64,000 nucleotides of DNA from Periplaneta americana (taxonomy: Eukaryota; Arthropoda; Insecta; Blattodea; Blattidae). The position numbers and the translations under genes are program-made. The stretch lies in the NCBI RefSeq assembly GCF_040183065.1, contig NW_027185525.1, forward strand, positions 1 to 64,000. Direction: 5' to 3'. Of this stretch, positions 18,776 through 27,673 are shown piece after piece. The notes below the pieces were generated by a model. The model made no database searches. It saw only the letters and a list, made by a program, of their open reading frames with translations, and was not told the origin of the DNA. Each line of letters begins with the position of its first letter. The first letter of the stretch is position 1.

Positions 18776-19149
18776 TCGCTATGGTACGGTATCCGTTGGT
18801 TTACCACAGTGGGTAGTTGTATTTAAAACAATACGTATAGTTTTGTACTAATAGTTAAATATCTCTTTTTTACCAAAATAAGTTAAGAAAAGAGAAGATT
18901 TTGAATACCATCACCAATTGCATAAAATACAGGTAATTTTTACCAGAAAAGTAGAATATAGTTGTTGAAAAAATCATCTATAAAACGACAAAAACAAAAA
19001 ATCTCGATCAAAACAACAGGCTAAAAATATGTTCTCAAATCTAAAAAAATTTGACAATACTTTATGGATTGATTTTCTTTGCATATGGGAGGAGAGCATT
19101 TTATTAAAAAACAACCTCTCACTACAAATTTTGGTTAAAGGGAAAAGTT
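18776..19149. other. Intergenic region, no gene seen
   Basis: The 374 bases contain only short frames. The last 100 bases probably hold the promoter for the gene at 19150. I see no strong hairpin or RNA gene. Confidence 0.5.
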
Positions 19150-19620
19150 ATGAGAAGAAAAGAAAGAGAAGTTACTGAAATTGACAAAATAGATGAGATT
19201 ATTCAATCTTGCAATTGTTGTAGAATTGGGCTGATAGATGGAGATGTCCCATATATTGTCCCCTTAAATTTTGGTTATGAACGCCTCCATGGACAAGCTA
19301 TATTCTACTTTCATGGAGCTAAAGAAGGCAAAAAAATTGATCTCATTCAGAAAAACCATCGTGCAGGGTTTGAACTAGACACAAAACTAGAGTTAGTTAC
19401 AAGTGATCAAGCACAAGGACACTCTTTTAAGTATCAAAGTGTTATAGGATCAGGAGACATCTCTTTAATTGCCGATATGCAAGAAAAAAAACACGCCCTC
19501 TCTTTATTGATGCTACAATACACAAAAAGATCGGATTGGAAACTCAACGAAACTATACTACAAAATATGTCTGTCATCAAGCTAAAAGTGGAAAAATTGA
19601 CCTGTAAACAACACCTATAA
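19150..19620 (+). CDS. Pyridoxamine 5'-phosphate oxidase-like flavoprotein (NimA-like)
   Basis: This 156-residue split-barrel protein matches the FMN-binding family typified by the nitroimidazole-resistance protein NimA. It shows MRRKEREV..., CRIGLIDGDVPYIVPLNFGYE, and IFYFHGAKEGKKIDLIQKN with the FHGA...G-K cofactor segment, then YQSVIGSGDI. Such proteins bind FMN or F420 and reduce small compounds. GGGAAAAG precedes the ATG. The substrate is unknown. Confidence 0.82.
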   Translation: MRRKEREVTEIDKIDEIIQSCNCCRIGLIDGDVPYIVPLNFGYERLHGQAIFYFHGAKEGKKIDLIQKNHRAGFELDTKLELVTSDQAQGHSFKYQSVIGSGDISLIADMQEKKHALSLLMLQYTKRSDWKLNETILQNMSVIKLKVEKLTCKQHL

Positions 19621-19630
19621 ATCTATATTC

Positions 19631-19654
19631 CACCCTCCCCTTTGAGGAAGGGTG
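19631..19654. terminator. Convergent terminator hairpin
   Basis: CACCCTCCC pairs with GGAAGGGTG (one mismatch) between the stop codons of two converging genes. Confidence 0.6.
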
Positions 19655-19661
19655 TTTAAAA

Positions 19662-20996
19662 TTATTGATTACTATATTTTCTCTCTCGTGGTTTGGAATA
19701 CAAAAAATAGATCAACATAGAAATGATGACGACAATTAAAAGTCCAAAAAACGCTTGAATATTAGCAGTGGTAATTAATGCAATACAAATAATCAATGAA
19801 ATAGCCACTAAAAGTGGTGCAAATTTAAGACGATATCCTGTAGGTTCTCCCACTTTCTTTCTTAAAACTAAAATACCGCTACTCACCGTAATATACTGTA
19901 AAATACGCCCAATAGTAGTACAAGCTACTAAAAATACAAAAGCATCTTGATAAAGAACCTTACCCAAAAATACAAAGAAAAATGCCAAACAAGCCACAAT
20001 AATCAAGGATTTTACAGGAACCCCTCGAGCATTGAAACCACCAATATTTTCAGGGAAAAAATGATCTTCTGCCATAGGTGTTAAACTTCTAGCCCCTGCA
20101 AACATTTGACTCAGCCCGATTCCTATAATTGCAATAATACAAACTACAGTAACAAATACTTCTGCCCAGGTACCCAGATAACTCGCCGCCGCTGCTCCAA
20201 TTCCATTATTCACATTCAGCAACTCTGGTCCTAAAACTCCCACTAAGTTCAGGTAAACAAGAAAATACATCACTGCCAAAATACACATGGTAACAATAAT
20301 CGCTCTAGGGATATTCTTGGTTGGATTCTCTATATCTTGAGCACCCGTACCAATATTTTCAAAACCCAAAAAAGCATAAAACATTAAGATCAATGTTTGA
20401 GAAAATATTTTGAATGTGAGTGTTCCCGGTACACTACCATCACTATGAGCAGGAAGTGTGGAAATATAATTTTCTGGTTTTATGTGGAAAAACCCAGTAA
20501 TAATAAAAGTAAAAATTGTTCCTAGTACAATCAGCTCTATAATTTTGGCACTTAAAGCACTAGAAGAAACACCCCTTAAATTAATAAAAAAGAGTAACCC
20601 TAAAAATACAACCGCCACAATTAACACCCAGCCAGTCTGCTTAAATATAGGAAAAAGATCCGCCAATAAATTAGGAATAGCCACTGCCTCAGTAGCCAAT
20701 GCCAATGCAATAACCACAAAACGAATCAATCCAATATTGAACGCAAATCCTTTGCCAAAAGCTTCCTTAGCATAAAGATAAACTCCTCCTGTTTTCTGGA
20801 AGCGTCCTCCCATCTCGGCAAAACATAGAGCCAATACAGCAGCCAAAACAGCTCCAATCAGCACAATCCAAATAACATGATAACTCCCTGTTTGGTAAGC
20901 CTTAGCTGTGGATAAAAATACACCCGCTCCTACAATGGAACTAATTCCAAAAAAGATAAGATCTCCAAAAGAAAACTTTTTGCTTGTCGATGTCAT
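19662..20996 (-). CDS. APC-family amino-acid permease
   Basis: Translation starts at 20996 after GGGGGTGAAG; the upstream extension is not family-like. The 444-residue protein has twelve helices and the APC hallmark GISSIVGAGVFLSTAKAYQ in helix 1, MGGRFQKTGGVYLYAKEAFG, and GFENIGTGAQDIENPTKNIPRAI in helix 6. It resembles the permease at 29759 throughout, so the two are paralogues. The substrate is an amino acid or amine that cannot be read from the sequence. Confidence 0.9.
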   Translation of the reverse strand: MTSTSKKFSFGDLIFFGISSIVGAGVFLSTAKAYQTGSYHVIWIVLIGAVLAAVLALCFAEMGGRFQKTGGVYLYAKEAFGKGFAFNIGLIRFVVIALALATEAVAIPNLLADLFPIFKQTGWVLIVAVVFLGLLFFINLRGVSSSALSAKIIELIVLGTIFTFIITGFFHIKPENYISTLPAHSDGSVPGTLTFKIFSQTLILMFYAFLGFENIGTGAQDIENPTKNIPRAIIVTMCILAVMYFLVYLNLVGVLGPELLNVNNGIGAAAASYLGTWAEVFVTVVCIIAIIGIGLSQMFAGARSLTPMAEDHFFPENIGGFNARGVPVKSLIIVACLAFFFVFLGKVLYQDAFVFLVACTTIGRILQYITVSSGILVLRKKVGEPTGYRLKFAPLLVAISLIICIALITTANIQAFFGLLIVVIISMLIYFLYSKPRERKYSNQ

Positions 20997-21274
20997 CTTC
21001 ACCCCCTTTTTTAATACAATGCATTCCCCATAATATATGTCTTTTTTACTCAAAAGTCAAGAAATTTTCGCACAATTGTACATTCTAGACCTATTTAAAT
21101 TTTTATATTCATATCAACCTTATTACAACTAGTCCTTTTACTACAAAAAATCTTGTGTTGATATGATGATGTTATGGGACTAAATATTTCAATAAAAATT
21201 CAAACTTTTTTTGCTTTTTTGTTGTTTAATTGTTTATCCTACTCAATAGATTATTATAAAAAAGAGTTTTGCCC

Positions 21275-21919
21275 ATGATAAAAAAACGAGTCGTAGAAAA
21301 GATCATTCACCTGTTGATTGTTACATTTGTCTTATTTGGTTTAATTGTGGATGGTTCTTCATACCTGGCTAAAGCTAAAAGTTCTACATTATTCCAATTG
21401 GTCAATTATTTTAGTTATTTTACTATTCTTTCCAATATCAGTCTTGCTTTGAGTTGTGCTATTTTAATTATCCACCCCCAGGCAAATAGTATCCGTTTTA
21501 GAGCGTTAAGGCTTAATGCTATTGTTTGTATGCTGATTACAGCCATCATTTTTAATATTTTTCTACGACCAGGATACGTCCCCTCTGGTTTAATATCTGG
21601 TATTATTAATGAATTATCCCACGTAATTAATCCTTTACTAGGCTTACTTTCTTATTTATTTTTTGATCCTAAGCCCATACTTAATAAAAGAATTATTCGT
21701 TTAGCTATTACACCGCCACTGTTGTATGCCGCTTATGTTTTGATTAGAGGGTATTTTACTGGTTTTTATCCTTATTATTTTTTGAATTTTCATAAAGTAG
21801 GAATTGTTACTCCTTGTCTTTTTGTCATTTGTAGTATAGGATTGTTTCTTGTACTTTCCCTCATACTTTCTTTTATAGAACAGCGGATCGTAAAAACAAC
21901 TCATCAGTGTGAACAATAA
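21275..21919 (+). CDS. Pr6Pr-family six-helix membrane protein (copy 1)
   Basis: A 214-residue protein with six helices contains YFSYFTILSNISLALS, RLNAIVCMLITAIIFN, NELSHVINPLLGLLSYL and RGYFTGFYPYYF, all marks of the Pr6Pr family. I start it at the ATG at 21275. The next gene encodes a close paralogue 33 bases on. Family function is not known; related folds include FAR-17a/AIG1-like proteins. Confidence 0.78.
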   Translation: MIKKRVVEKIIHLLIVTFVLFGLIVDGSSYLAKAKSSTLFQLVNYFSYFTILSNISLALSCAILIIHPQANSIRFRALRLNAIVCMLITAIIFNIFLRPGYVPSGLISGIINELSHVINPLLGLLSYLFFDPKPILNKRIIRLAITPPLLYAAYVLIRGYFTGFYPYYFLNFHKVGIVTPCLFVICSIGLFLVLSLILSFIEQRIVKTTHQCEQ

Positions 21920-21952
21920 AACAACACTATCCATGATTTACTGGAGTTGAAT

Positions 21953-22591
21953 ATGTCTTCTCACAAAGCTACCTACAAAATCTGGATCCACTTAACAGTT
22001 GCCATTTTTGTATTTGCCGTACTAGTTGTAGATTTTGTTCTATTTGTTCAGCATCTTAAAAAAGAAACGGTTGTTACTCAAATGATCCGTTATTTTAGTT
22101 ATTTTACAATTTTATCTAACTGGATTTTTGGTATCAGTAGTATTATATTGGCATGGAAACCTCATATTCGTTCCCAAATTTTTCATGCTTTCCGATTAGA
22201 GGCTATTGTTTGTATGATGATTACTGGAATTGTTTTCCATTCCGTATTAAAATCCACCTCTCACCCTACTACATTAACCTCCTATATTACCAGTGAATTT
22301 TTTCACACCGTCAATCCCATTTTAGCTTTTCTAGTTTGGTATTTGGTGGACAACAAACCAATGATTACAAAAAGAATCACTGTCATGGCTCTTATTCCTC
22401 CGTTCATTTATGCCGTTTATATATTTGTGAGAGGATATTTTACAGGCTCTTACCCCTATTTTTTTGTTAATGTCAATAAAGTGGGTGGCTGGATGAGTGT
22501 TATTTCGGTATGTATTATTATTTTTATGTTTCTGGGGCTAACTTGGGTAATGAGTTTACTGGAAAAATATTCAGTCAATAAAAGTCATTAG
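21953..22591 (+). CDS. Pr6Pr-family six-helix membrane protein (copy 2)
   Basis: The ATG at 21953 lies six bases after CTGGAG. The 212-residue product aligns with copy 1 along its length (YFSYFTILSNWIFGIS, RLEAIVCMMITGIVFH, SEFFHTVNPILAFLVWYLV, RGYFTGSYPYFF), so this is a tandem duplication that has since diverged. It is probably co-transcribed with copy 1 and may form a heteromer with it. Confidence 0.78.
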   Translation: MSSHKATYKIWIHLTVAIFVFAVLVVDFVLFVQHLKKETVVTQMIRYFSYFTILSNWIFGISSIILAWKPHIRSQIFHAFRLEAIVCMMITGIVFHSVLKSTSHPTTLTSYITSEFFHTVNPILAFLVWYLVDNKPMITKRITVMALIPPFIYAVYIFVRGYFTGSYPYFFVNVNKVGGWMSVISVCIIIFMFLGLTWVMSLLEKYSVNKSH

Positions 22592-22730
22592 TATTAAAAA
22601 ATATCTCATTCTTTTTTATGTTAGTGATTCATCTCTGAAAATTGTTAAACTGGGTAGGGGTTCAATAAAAATTTTGAAACTAGAAATTTTTTACTTATTT
22701 TTTGAGCCAATTACATCATAAGGGGTACAT

Positions 22731-24011
22731 ATGGGTCAAGAAAATAATATTCATTCACCGTTGGTTTGCGTTCCAAAAGAAAAAAGGGTTTTAGGATTTT
22801 GGGATTTAGCAACACTGTTTTTTTCTCTAGGAATTGGATTAGCTGTTATTCAATCTGGGGCAGATGTGGGTTTACTCACTGGCTCTGTCTCTTTTTATTC
22901 CATCTTGACAGGGAGTCTCATTGGAACTTTCTTTTTAGCCTTAGTAGGAATTATCGGCTCAAAAACGGGCTTATCTTCTATGGCTAGTTTACAAATCAGC
23001 TTTGGTAAACAGGCTTCTTTTATTCCCACACTTCTTAATATTGTACAACTGATTGGTTGGGGGTGTTTTGAAATTATTATTCTGCGAGAAAGTGCCGTTT
23101 ATTTATGTCAGCACTTTTTTGCTGCTGACCCTCAAAGTCTACTCAGCTCAAAAATATTTTGGTCTATAATCATTGGAGGTATTGCCACTTTTATTGCCAT
23201 TTTAGGACCTCTCAGTGGTTTTCGTGTCTATTTGAAAAAGTTCTTTGTTTGGCTTGTCCTAGCTTCTTGTATCTGGCTCACGTGGAACTTATTTTCAACA
23301 ACCCATCTTACTCAAGTGGTTCACTCCGCTCGTGGGGAGCTTTCTTTTGGTGGAGGTGTGGATCTGGTGATCCCTATGGCGTTTTCTTTTTTACCCATAG
23401 TGGGGGATTATACTCGCTTTTCTAAAAATGCTCGACAAAGTTTTTGGGGTGTCTTTATTGGGTTCTTCTGTGCTAATTTTTGGATGACTTCTTTAGGTGC
23501 CGCACTAGCACTGGCATTTACACATAGTTCGGAGAGTGCCGCTTTCCTTAAATATCTAGCAACCATTGGACTAGGTTTACCCCTTCTTTTTATTTTGATG
23601 AACGAAACCGACGATATTTTTAACGATATTTACCCTGCAGGGGTCTCGGCAGCACTTTTTGTTAAACTACCTGTAAGAACACTTTGTATTATAGTCGGGA
23701 TAGTTTCTATATTAATTGCTATTTTTGTGCCTATTGGAGAATACACCAGCTTTTTGATTGCTATTGGTTCTATTTTTGCTCCTTTATTTGGGGTCGTTAT
23801 TTTTGACTATCTCTATTACATTCGTAGAAATCTGAGTTTGGAAGGGAAATTTTTCAGTTATGCCGCCACTTTTTCTTGGGTGTTTGGTATTGCCATTTAT
23901 TATGTCTTTCAACACTATCAGCTACCATTAGGGGCAACTGTTCCGTCACTTGTGGCTTCTGCTCTATTTAAGTATGGATTCAGTTTTTTTGCCCCTCGTC
24001 CACAAAAATAA
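22731..24011 (+). CDS. NCS1-family nucleobase or pyrimidine permease
   Basis: This 426-residue, twelve-helix protein resembles the cytosine/hydroxymethylpyrimidine branch of NCS1 (CodB, CytX). Family-like stretches include ATLFFSLGIGLAVIQSGADVG in helix 1, FLPIVGDYTRFSKNARQSF in the middle and LPVRTLCIIVGIVSILIA later. AAGGGGTAC precedes the ATG. Import of a purine, cytosine or thiamine pyrimidine is plausible. The purine salvage operon lies nearby but not adjacent. Confidence 0.8.
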   Translation: MGQENNIHSPLVCVPKEKRVLGFWDLATLFFSLGIGLAVIQSGADVGLLTGSVSFYSILTGSLIGTFFLALVGIIGSKTGLSSMASLQISFGKQASFIPTLLNIVQLIGWGCFEIIILRESAVYLCQHFFAADPQSLLSSKIFWSIIIGGIATFIAILGPLSGFRVYLKKFFVWLVLASCIWLTWNLFSTTHLTQVVHSARGELSFGGGVDLVIPMAFSFLPIVGDYTRFSKNARQSFWGVFIGFFCANFWMTSLGAALALAFTHSSESAAFLKYLATIGLGLPLLFILMNETDDIFNDIYPAGVSAALFVKLPVRTLCIIVGIVSILIAIFVPIGEYTSFLIAIGSIFAPLFGVVIFDYLYYIRRNLSLEGKFFSYAATFSWVFGIAIYYVFQHYQLPLGATVPSLVASALFKYGFSFFAPRPQK

Positions 24012-24079
24012 CTTTGATATTTAAATAACTGGGAGATCTTTATGTCTCTCAGTTCCTAGGCTATTTTCCCTTTAGCTAC

Positions 24080-24600
24080 AACACTGTCTTAAATTAATTT
24101 GAGAACAGAGTGCAGTTTTTTACCTTGAATAGCAATTTCCTTATTCAAAGCAAAAGCCTGAAAAATATAGCGATGCTCTCCATACCTTCGGATATGTTTT
24201 GAACATGGATACCCCCATCGTTTGTGCATTCCCATCCCAAAAACAATATTAGGATGATTCCCTAAATTAAGATCTCCCTGTTGTATTTGCAGTAGCAATG
24301 CCGGAAACTTGCCATTAAGTGGACTATCCCCCTCTAGGCAATGGAGCGTCTGAATCTTGTATAATCAGCACTAATTCTTTAGCTTCTGAAGGGACACAAT
24401 AAAATATCAAACTTGGTGAAATATTCTCTCCTTCTGGAAGTTTTACAAATTTTTGAGAGTACACCCCCCATCTGTAAAATCTGGACTAGTCATTTGTGTA
24501 CTTTCTGGTACATCTGGAAAAACCCTCTGTAAAAATACGCCAAATATTTATCCTTAGATCGGATACCTTGTAAAAATTGCTCCAGAGCTTTTTCAAATAG
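24080..24600 (-). pseudogene. Decayed tandem copy of the PEBP-family gene
   Basis: Spread over more than one reading frame are segments matching the intact gene just upstream: a piece like RSKDKYLAYFY near 24550, NISPSLIFYCVPSEAKELVLIIQDSDAPLP near 24340-24420, and YGEHRYIFQAFAL near 24170. Stops and frame changes separate them, and no full-length frame remains. A tandem duplication followed by decay of the promoter-distal copy is the simplest reading. Confidence 0.75.
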
Positions 24601-24638
24601 AAAGTATCTGTTCCCTTTTCTTATGGATAGTTAATTGA

Positions 24639-25208
24639 CTAATTTCTAGAGTAGGTACCAATCAGTTTACCCTTAGCTAAAATATTGGTGGTAATAGCTT
24701 TCATAACAGATTCTAGATTTTTATGTTCCTCTAGATTCAAAAAGGTATCCAAAGCAAAAACTTGAAACACATAACGATGTTCTCCGTGTCCTTTCATAGG
24801 TTGCGGACCTTGATAGCCTGTTTTATTAAAAGAAGCCAAACCAAAAGTGATTTCTACATTATTATCAACAGACAACTCTCCTACTTCTATTTCTTTTATT
24901 TGAGCAGGAAAGCTGACAATAAAATAGACCACTCCCTTTGGTAAGGGCGAATCTGGATCTTGCATCACCAATAAAAGCTCTTTGGCCTCTGGAGGAATTC
25001 CGTAAAATTGAAACATAGGAGAAAGGTTCATCCCTTCTTTAATCCCCGCATATCGTTTAGGAATCCGCCCACCATCCATAAAAGTACTCATAATCCTCAA
25101 ATTTTCTGGTGCCTCCATAGCTCCAGGATAAAAATATGCCAAATATTTGTCCCGAGCTCTCAATCGTCTTAAACAAAAACCTAAAACTCCTTCCATACTG
25201 ATCGTCAT
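24639..25208 (-). CDS. PEBP-family protein (YbhB/YbcL, Raf kinase inhibitor-like)
   Basis: A 189-residue protein has the phosphatidylethanolamine-binding fold signatures: LSPMFQFYGIPPEAKELLLVMQDPDSP (the D-P-D pocket) and GHGEHRYVFQVFAL (the G-x-H-R-Y loop). GAGGAGGATTT precedes the ATG. Bacterial members bind small anionic ligands, and their role is poorly defined. It directly follows the lipoprotein gene at 25739, and its own decayed duplicate follows it. Confidence 0.85.
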   Translation of the reverse strand: MTISMEGVLGFCLRRLRARDKYLAYFYPGAMEAPENLRIMSTFMDGGRIPKRYAGIKEGMNLSPMFQFYGIPPEAKELLLVMQDPDSPLPKGVVYFIVSFPAQIKEIEVGELSVDNNVEITFGLASFNKTGYQGPQPMKGHGEHRYVFQVFALDTFLNLEEHKNLESVMKAITTNILAKGKLIGTYSRN

Positions 25209-25217
25209 AAATCCTCC

Positions 25218-25739
25218 TCAATAATAATTGATCGCTAATGCTGGAGATCTAAAATAGGAATCTGTCCCATCAACATCTGTAAAATAGCAAAAGGTAATTA
25301 AAATTGTCCCACGATAAGGTAAAAGACTGGCAAAATGAACTTTTTGCCCTTGACTCATATTGGTATGATAAGTATGCTCTAAGCCTCCTCCAACATAATT
25401 TTTGCATACCATAGAACGATTTTTTAACGCACTATTACCCGTAATGGGGAGCGTATAATCTGCTTCATCCGTAATTTTTGTAAAAGGCAGAGTAAATCCA
25501 TGAAGCACCACTTTTTCTGGATCTTTATAAGAAAGCTGAAAATTATGTGAGTTACCAGAACGATCTTTAAAGTCCAGCAATGCTGTTCCTTGAACATAAA
25601 CAAAGCTCTTTTCTGTTTTCCCCAAAATATCCCATTCAATATCTGTAATGGTAACACCCATATCGTAAGCTCCCATATCAAAGCAGCCTACTAATACAAA
25701 AAAAATAATGAGGAATAAAAAAAATTGCCAAACTCTCAT
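25218..25739 (-). CDS. Lipoprotein, unknown function
   Basis: I start at 25739, where GGAGAAGATTG precedes the ATG and the sequence MRVWQFFLFLIIFFVLVGC gives Cys19 as the lipid site. The 173-residue protein has a beta-rich mature part with two further cysteines (MVCKNYVGG and ITFCYFTD). The PEBP-like gene follows nine bases downstream, so both probably share a transcript. No domain was recognised. Confidence 0.65.
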   Translation of the reverse strand: MRVWQFFLFLIIFFVLVGCFDMGAYDMGVTITDIEWDILGKTEKSFVYVQGTALLDFKDRSGNSHNFQLSYKDPEKVVLHGFTLPFTKITDEADYTLPITGNSALKNRSMVCKNYVGGGLEHTYHTNMSQGQKVHFASLLPYRGTILITFCYFTDVDGTDSYFRSPALAINYY

Positions 25740-25955
25740 CAATCTTCTCCAAAAAGCAAACTTATGTTTTTGCCCCAAGAGACATCTCTCTTTGTGAAAA
25801 GGTCAGCAATTAGACTTGAATTTGAGGTAAGAAAATTTTCTCAACTCAAGTGTTGGAGAATTTTCGAAAAATTGATTACCAAACTTGAATTTTTTATCCA
25901 ATTTTTTTGGACTTATTCTTATTCCATATTTACTTGAGTAAAATGAGGAGATTTT

Positions 25956-26162
25956 ATGAAAGCACAAGAAAATATTTATGCTATTGTATTCAGGCATAAA
26001 GACATCATTTTGGTGGTAGGAAAAACAGAAATCCTAAAATTTTCCACCCGAAAAAATACTTATCCAATGTTTAAGATTTTTTTGAAAAACTTTGAAGGAA
26101 TTGCACAAATTCCCTATCAATCTTTTCTTATTTTGCTATCCACGGCAGTTTCGTATCTCTAA
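25956..26162 (+). CDS. Small hypothetical protein
   Basis: A 68-residue frame has a good ribosome site (GAGGAG, seven bases before ATG). It encodes a basic, beta-like protein (NIYAIVFRHKDIILVVGKTEILKF) with a hydrophobic end. The start of its sequence resembles small DUF370-like extracellular-matrix regulators (I-V-T-G-KTEI), but I am not sure. It stands alone. Confidence 0.4.
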   Translation: MKAQENIYAIVFRHKDIILVVGKTEILKFSTRKNTYPMFKIFLKNFEGIAQIPYQSFLILLSTAVSYL

Positions 26163-26225
26163 ACTACAATACTACAAACTTGTAGACATAAAAGTTTTAA
26201 CCCAATTTTATGATTAAAAGTTGAC

Positions 26226-27665
26226 CTAAACTTTTAAAAATGGATTTTTTGTATAAAACTCGGAACGATATTTTTGTAGGAATGGTTGAACCTCCACAGT
26301 GATAAAATCCTGGACTTGCTGTGGAGCAAAACCAATAAACTTTTTGGGATTTAACATTTCTGTCAGTTCTTTTTTTGTAAAACCTAATCGACCATCCCGC
26401 ACAATACGATCCAAAAGTTGATTCGGCTTTCCGTTTAACTTAATTTCCTGAGTTTCTTGCATAGAAAGCTCTCGAATAATTTCGTGAATTTCCTGTCTAT
26501 CCTGTCCTTTTTTTACGGCTGCCATCAAAATATTTTCCGTGGCAATAAATGGGAGTTCTTTATGAATATTAGCTTGGATAACATTAGGGTAAACTACCAA
26601 TCCACTTATAATATTTAGCCAAAGTAGTAGTATACCATCTAGGGCTAAAAAAGACTGAGGTATAGATAAACGACGATTGGCACTATCATCTAATGTTCTT
26701 TCAAACCACTGAGTAGCAGCAACAAAACTCCCGTTAGAAACCAGCGAAATTACAAATTTTGCCAAAGAACCGATCCTCTCACTCCTCATAGGATTACGCT
26801 TGTATGCCATAGCACTAGACCCGACTTGATCGTCCTCAAAAGGTTCTTCTAGCTCTTTGAGGTGCTGCAATAGTCGGATATCATTTGTAAATTTATGAGC
26901 ACTTTGTGCTATACCTCCCAATAACTCTAAAATTGTACTATCTATTTTGCGGTCGTAGGTTTGACCTGCGACACTCTGTTGGCTAGAAAAGCCTGATTTT
27001 TCTGTTACTAACTGGTCCAGTTGTTTCACTTTTTGATAATCTCCTCCAAAAAGTTCATAAAAACTCGCTTGTGTTCCCGTTGTGCCTTTAACCCCTAAAA
27101 ATGGTAAATGTTCTAAGCGGTAGTTTAAATCTTTCAAATCTGAAACCAAAGAATGGATCCACAAACAGGCTCTTTTCCCTACTGTCGTTAATTGTGCTGC
27201 TTGAAAATGGGTATAACCCAAAGTAGGGAGATCATTATACTTTAAAGCAAACTCGGATAATTTTTCAATAATAGCGAGCATTTTAGATCGAATGAGTAAC
27301 AATCCTTCTTTAATTTGGATAAGATCCGCATTATCTCCAACATAAGCACTTGTTGCCCCCAAATGGATAATCCCTTTGGCATGGGGTGCTTGTTCTCCAT
27401 AAGCATGGATATGAGCCATAACATCATGCTTGAATTTTTTTTCATATTCTCTGGCTACATCTAAATTGAGCACATTTTGAAATTGTTTCAGTTCGTCAAT
27501 TTTACTCTGGGTAATAATTGTTAAGCCCAGCTCTTTTTGAGATTCTGCCAAAATCACCCACAATTTTCTCCAAGTTTTAAATTTCTTTTCTGGAGAAAAA
27601 TGATAAAGCATTTCGGAACTGGCATAGCGTTCTACCAAAGGGTTTGCATACTGACTCGTATCCAT
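26226..27665 (-). CDS. purB: Adenylosuccinate lyase
   Basis: This 479-residue enzyme of the fumarase/aspartase superfamily has the signature GSSAMAYKRNPMRSE about residue 280, the TSAYVGDNADL loop near 105 and GYTHFQAAQLTTVGKR near 155. It converts adenylosuccinate to AMP and fumarate (and SAICAR to AICAR). The long form and KRNP signature match the eukaryote-like PurB branch. It is the last gene of hpt-purA-purB; AGGGGAG precedes its start, nine bases after purA. Confidence 0.95.
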   Translation of the reverse strand: MDTSQYANPLVERYASSEMLYHFSPEKKFKTWRKLWVILAESQKELGLTIITQSKIDELKQFQNVLNLDVAREYEKKFKHDVMAHIHAYGEQAPHAKGIIHLGATSAYVGDNADLIQIKEGLLLIRSKMLAIIEKLSEFALKYNDLPTLGYTHFQAAQLTTVGKRACLWIHSLVSDLKDLNYRLEHLPFLGVKGTTGTQASFYELFGGDYQKVKQLDQLVTEKSGFSSQQSVAGQTYDRKIDSTILELLGGIAQSAHKFTNDIRLLQHLKELEEPFEDDQVGSSAMAYKRNPMRSERIGSLAKFVISLVSNGSFVAATQWFERTLDDSANRRLSIPQSFLALDGILLLWLNIISGLVVYPNVIQANIHKELPFIATENILMAAVKKGQDRQEIHEIIRELSMQETQEIKLNGKPNQLLDRIVRDGRLGFTKKELTEMLNPKKFIGFAPQQVQDFITVEVQPFLQKYRSEFYTKNPFLKV

Positions 27666-27673
27666 ATACTCCC

